A stretch of DNA of 64,000 nucleotides from Setophaga petechia (taxonomy: Eukaryota > Chordata > Aves > Passeriformes > Parulidae), in contig JANCRA010000117.1 of NCBI GenBank assembly GCA_024362935.1, positions 806,001 to 870,000 on the forward strand, read 5' to 3'. Shown piece after piece: positions 60,574 through 64,000 of this stretch. The translations under genes were made by a program, and so were the position numbers. Every line of letters starts with the position of its first letter. Within the stretch, counting starts at the first letter, position 1. The notes below the pieces were generated by a model. It was not told the origin of the DNA. It saw nothing but the letters and a program-made list of their open reading frames with translations, and did no database searches.

Positions 60574-63500
60574 GAGGAGACTCCCAGCTTTTCACAGACA
60601 CCAAATGCAGCTGCAGGAATGCTCAGGAATTGCAGGTTCTGAGCCAGGGACTTGTATTGTCCAGGGTCCTGCTCCTGCCCACAGGCTGGGAGGGAGGAAG
60701 GAGAGCAGAGCTCAGAGGCTGCTTCATGCTCTGAACCAGGAAATGTCAGAAATATCCTTTAGCTTTTTTTGGGTGTGTTTATTTCAACTCTTCTGTCAGC
60801 TGCTCAGGTTACCTGGAGAACAGGCCAGCACTTCCTGCTGCTCAGCCAGGATTGCACTCAGAGGTTTGGGTTCTGGACCCACTGTGCCTTGACAAGGAGG
60901 AACAGAAGTGTCCCACTTCCAGCTGCTTGTCTGAGATACCCACAGGCAAAACATCCTTGGATCCCCACACTCCCACCAGAGGTACCCCAGTGTCTGCCAC
61001 CACTTCACAGCTGCCACTCACGAGTCTTTCCTGTGATTTCAGATGACCTTGACAAGAGCTGTTTTAGTGTTTATTTAATTTTTTACCTCTGCAAGAAGCT
61101 CCTCACCAATGTGAGCGTGAGCCATTAGGGAGAAGCTTCTCTGTGCACCCTTGTGAACATCTGGGCTGGAAATGCCACACGCTCCTTTCTGTGAAGATCA
61201 AAAGTGTGAGGAGGCCAATCATTCCTTCACAGCAGACTGGAATGACGTGCAAAGGCTTGGCTGGGGCTCAGAAATCCCCACGATTAGGACAAGTGCATTA
61301 TTTAAAATAAACTGCGCATTCCTGCGCTTCCGCTGCGATAGGCACAACAACCCCTGGCTGCAGGATCAGAGGCTCTCTTTGAAGATATTCCACCCATTAA
61401 CATTTGCAGGGTTTGCAGAGGTCATCTAGGGGAGAGAGAGACTTCCCAACAGAGGTCAGGTGGGCTGGAAGTTCCTGAGAGCCTGGAGGGGAGAGAGCCA
61501 CGGGCACCTTGAGCTGCTGCTGTGAGACTGAGGAGTTCTTTGCTTTAAAATGAGCTTTTTCCAGAGACAGGGAACCATGAACTGCCCGTGCCAGACCTGT
61601 GGAACTGCTCCCTCTTCATCCCTGAGGGGCTGGGTGTCCTGTTTGCTCAGCCCAGAGCCTGCTCTGGATTTTCTGCACTTGCACATCTTCTGCTGGAGAC
61701 CCCAGAACGTGAATCCCCCAAACCTGCCTGGTGCCCAGGCTGCGTTGCCTCCCTCCCTCTATTTCTGCAGCCAGGCCAGGAGGCTTTTTGGGGTGGGAGC
61801 AGCAGAGACTCTCTCCTGTTCCTGGGGCAGGGGACATTATAAACTCACGGTTTGGGGGTTTTGGGGCCTTTCAGCTCAGCAGGTTTTGGGCATTGACTCT
61901 GGATCCCCTGCAGAGGGTGATGCTGCTCCTGCCATATCAAAGCACAACAGACTGTCTACCACAGAGAAAAAAGATCCTTTCCAGCCCTGCCCTGTAGGCT
62001 TGGAAACCTCCAAAATTGACATTTTTCACCCCTTAACCCTCCCACTGCACCGTGAGGACACAAGAGCTTTACCAAGGTGATAACCCTGAGATCAGGCTGA
62101 GGATTTTCCTCTCCCTTTAAATGTGACATGACTTTCCAAATTAACCCAGATCCCATTGCATCCAAACCCTTTAAATTGTGCAGTGTGGGATGAAAGTCAG
62201 GCACCTTCCAGGCTGTCCTTTCAGTCCCCTCACTGCATTCTTCTCCCCTCACTGTGCTAGAACAGAAAGTCTGTTCTGCTCTTCTCAGGTATTCACTAAA
62301 TAAATTCTTTTAGGAATTCACTGTTGTGTCCAAGGGCTTGGTAGGCGCGAGAGGCAAGAAAACAAAACTTTCCTTCCCACATTATTGTGTTTGGATCCCG
62401 AGCCAGTCACGCTTATTGTGACTTATCCCCTCATATTTATCAAAGTTTTGTTTCTGGCACGATAGGAGTTTCCTTTTTTAGCCTGGCCACTGCCCAGAGG
62501 AGCACGTTGCTGGGGGAGGCGAGGTGGACGTGCAGGAAGTGTCCAGCCATGCCTGGGGAGCCTTGTCCAGGCCCAGGAGCAGGGAGAACATGCTGTTCTC
62601 CCCAGAGCTCCAGTGATGCACTCCATCCTCCCTTCCTTTACGTGGGAGCTGGAAGAGACCCCCAGACCAGGCTGATTTTGGGGAGAAAACACACCAGGCT
62701 GGGTGTCCCAGCAGCTGTTCACCCAGGTGGGCAGGGCAAAGTGTCCCCAAGGCTGGCAGCTGCCCCACTGTCCCCTTTCCCTGTGCTTTCTGCCACCTTG
62801 CTGCAGCACCAGGGGTTATGAAGCCACAGTGGCCTGCAGGAAAAATAACCTGGAAAAAAGGAGGGTCCTGATGGTGCCAGGGAGCACAGGGGATAGCAGG
62901 GGTTAAGGGTTGTCCAAATGAGCTCTTCCTTGGAGAAAATCCTCATCCCAAACCCAAACCCTGCAAGTTTAGGGGCTGGGAGGTTCAAGCAGGCCCTGAG
63001 TGCTGCTGTGCTCCACCCTTGGAGGATTTTACTCCTTGCATTGACTTTGGGGGGTCCACGCTGCCAAACTCTCCCCACCAGGGCCAGCAGGAGCTCCCCC
63101 TTTTCTCTCCAAGAGCTTCCCCAGCAGGTGATTGCTATGGGCAGGGCTGGGGTTCCCAATAAATGAGGTTTATAATTCAAACACAGAGGTTTGGGTGGGG
63201 TGTGTGGGGCAGAGCAGAGCTGGTGCTGCCTCTGCAGGACTGCAGGGTGTGCTCAGCCTTTAGAAACAGCAGAGATCCAGCCAGGTGAGCAGAGATGGAA
63301 ACAGCCCGTGCTCACAAAAAGCCCTTTTCACACAGAGCCCTGTCCCCAAGGTCCCCCTGCACCCCGGGGTGGCCGAGGGCCCGTCAGCACCGCTGGTGTG
63401 GCTGTGAAAATTTGCTTTATCACGCGTAAAAGCCGATGTGATATTTCAGCCCTCTTCACACCGTGTCCCGATAAGGGGCTGGGAACAGGGCAGGTTCCTG

Positions 63501-64000
63501 TAATCTGCACCAGGAGAGATTTCCCCCAGCCAGGGGCAGGGGCCAGCTCTGACCCCTGGCTCAGCCCCGGCCTGGCAGCTGCATCCCGAGCATGTGAGGG
63601 GTAAATCTCTGCCTTCCCTTCCTCATCTCCCTGATAAGGGCTGGCCCCGGCTGCCATCCAGCCCGAGAGGCTCCCCTCGAGCTCCACGTGCTCTGGGTGA
63701 GATCCACACTCGTCCCCCGAGGCCACCGGGGGCTTTGGAGCCTTTTCAGCGACACCTTTCCCCTGCCTGTCCCTTCCCGGAGCTCCAGGATGGATTTCTG
63801 AGCGCTGTCAAGTGTTCCCCTCACACGCATCCACATTTCTGATGCCACTAAAAGTCTGGTGCTGGTTTGAAGTGCTGAGAGCTCCATGGAAATGCCTTTC
63901 CAAAAGGAGTCAGGAGGTCAGCCAAGCACCCCAAGGACAGTTGTTCCCAACACAGCAGCTACAGACAGCGCTGAGGAGTGAAAGGTCAAAGCATCCACTG
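60574..64000 (+). other. ARHGAP25 3'UTR and downstream DNA
   Basis: Unique sequence. Candidate polyadenylation signals AATAAA lie at 61306-61311, 62299-62304 and 63158-63163; the first gives a UTR of about 740 nt. Several GATA-like motifs (62425-62465, 63417, 63468, 63633) occur further on. No downstream gene recognised before the window ends. Confidence 0.5.

Overview
The window is vertebrate nuclear DNA, most likely from a songbird microchromosome. Three multi-exon genes with GT-AG introns are present, along with several CR1 LINE tails and one LTR that I recognise from memory as a passerine endogenous-retrovirus LTR. Tandem repeats are extremely dense: nearly every intron carries its own minisatellite. 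No prokaryotic features, CRISPR arrays, tRNA or rRNA genes were seen.

Layout. (1) 693-11431, minus strand: RASSF2, a Ras-association/SARAH adaptor. Nine coding exons (299 codons) are present and the last exon lies off the left edge. A CpG island at about 14.7-16.1 kb is the likely promoter. (2) 16.1-18.0 kb: short intergenic interval. (3) About 18000-45227, minus strand: SLC23A2, a sodium-dependent vitamin C transporter. It has a 5-6 kb 3'UTR and ten coding exons covering the last ~460 of ~650 residues. The first ~190 residues were not found between 45228 and the assembly gap. (4) 48704-48803: 100 Ns, a scaffold join inside or beside a 63-bp tandem repeat. (5) 50886-60573, plus strand: ARHGAP25, a Rac GTPase-activating protein of leukocytes. 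It is complete: 11 coding exons, 639 residues. (6) 60574-64000: 3'UTR and downstream DNA with no recognisable gene.

The most striking feature is at 36897-38945. The last 40 nt of an SLC23A2 exon plus the first 11 nt of its intron, including a perfect GTAAGTG donor, form a 51-bp unit that has been tandemly amplified into the intron. I count 39 donor sites, one authentic and 38 copies. The unit is 17 codons long and open, so use of any of the first seven downstream copies would add multiples of 17 residues in frame. Two other introns (ARHGAP25 intron 1 and RASSF2 intron 7) also have arrays that start at the 5' splice site and reiterate donor-like sequence. This suggests a shared mode of minisatellite birth at splice donors. 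Other arrays form the pyrimidine tracts of acceptors or begin within about 10 nt of donors.

Other points: a one-base expansion of a G run at 29035-29039 breaks the SLC23A2 frame (sequencing error or real lesion), and two minisatellites lie inside the SLC23A2 3'UTR. The link between SLC23A2 and ARHGAP25 rests on the N gap and needs independent confirmation. The three genes have no obvious common pathway; RASSF2 and ARHGAP25 are both small-GTPase signalling proteins.
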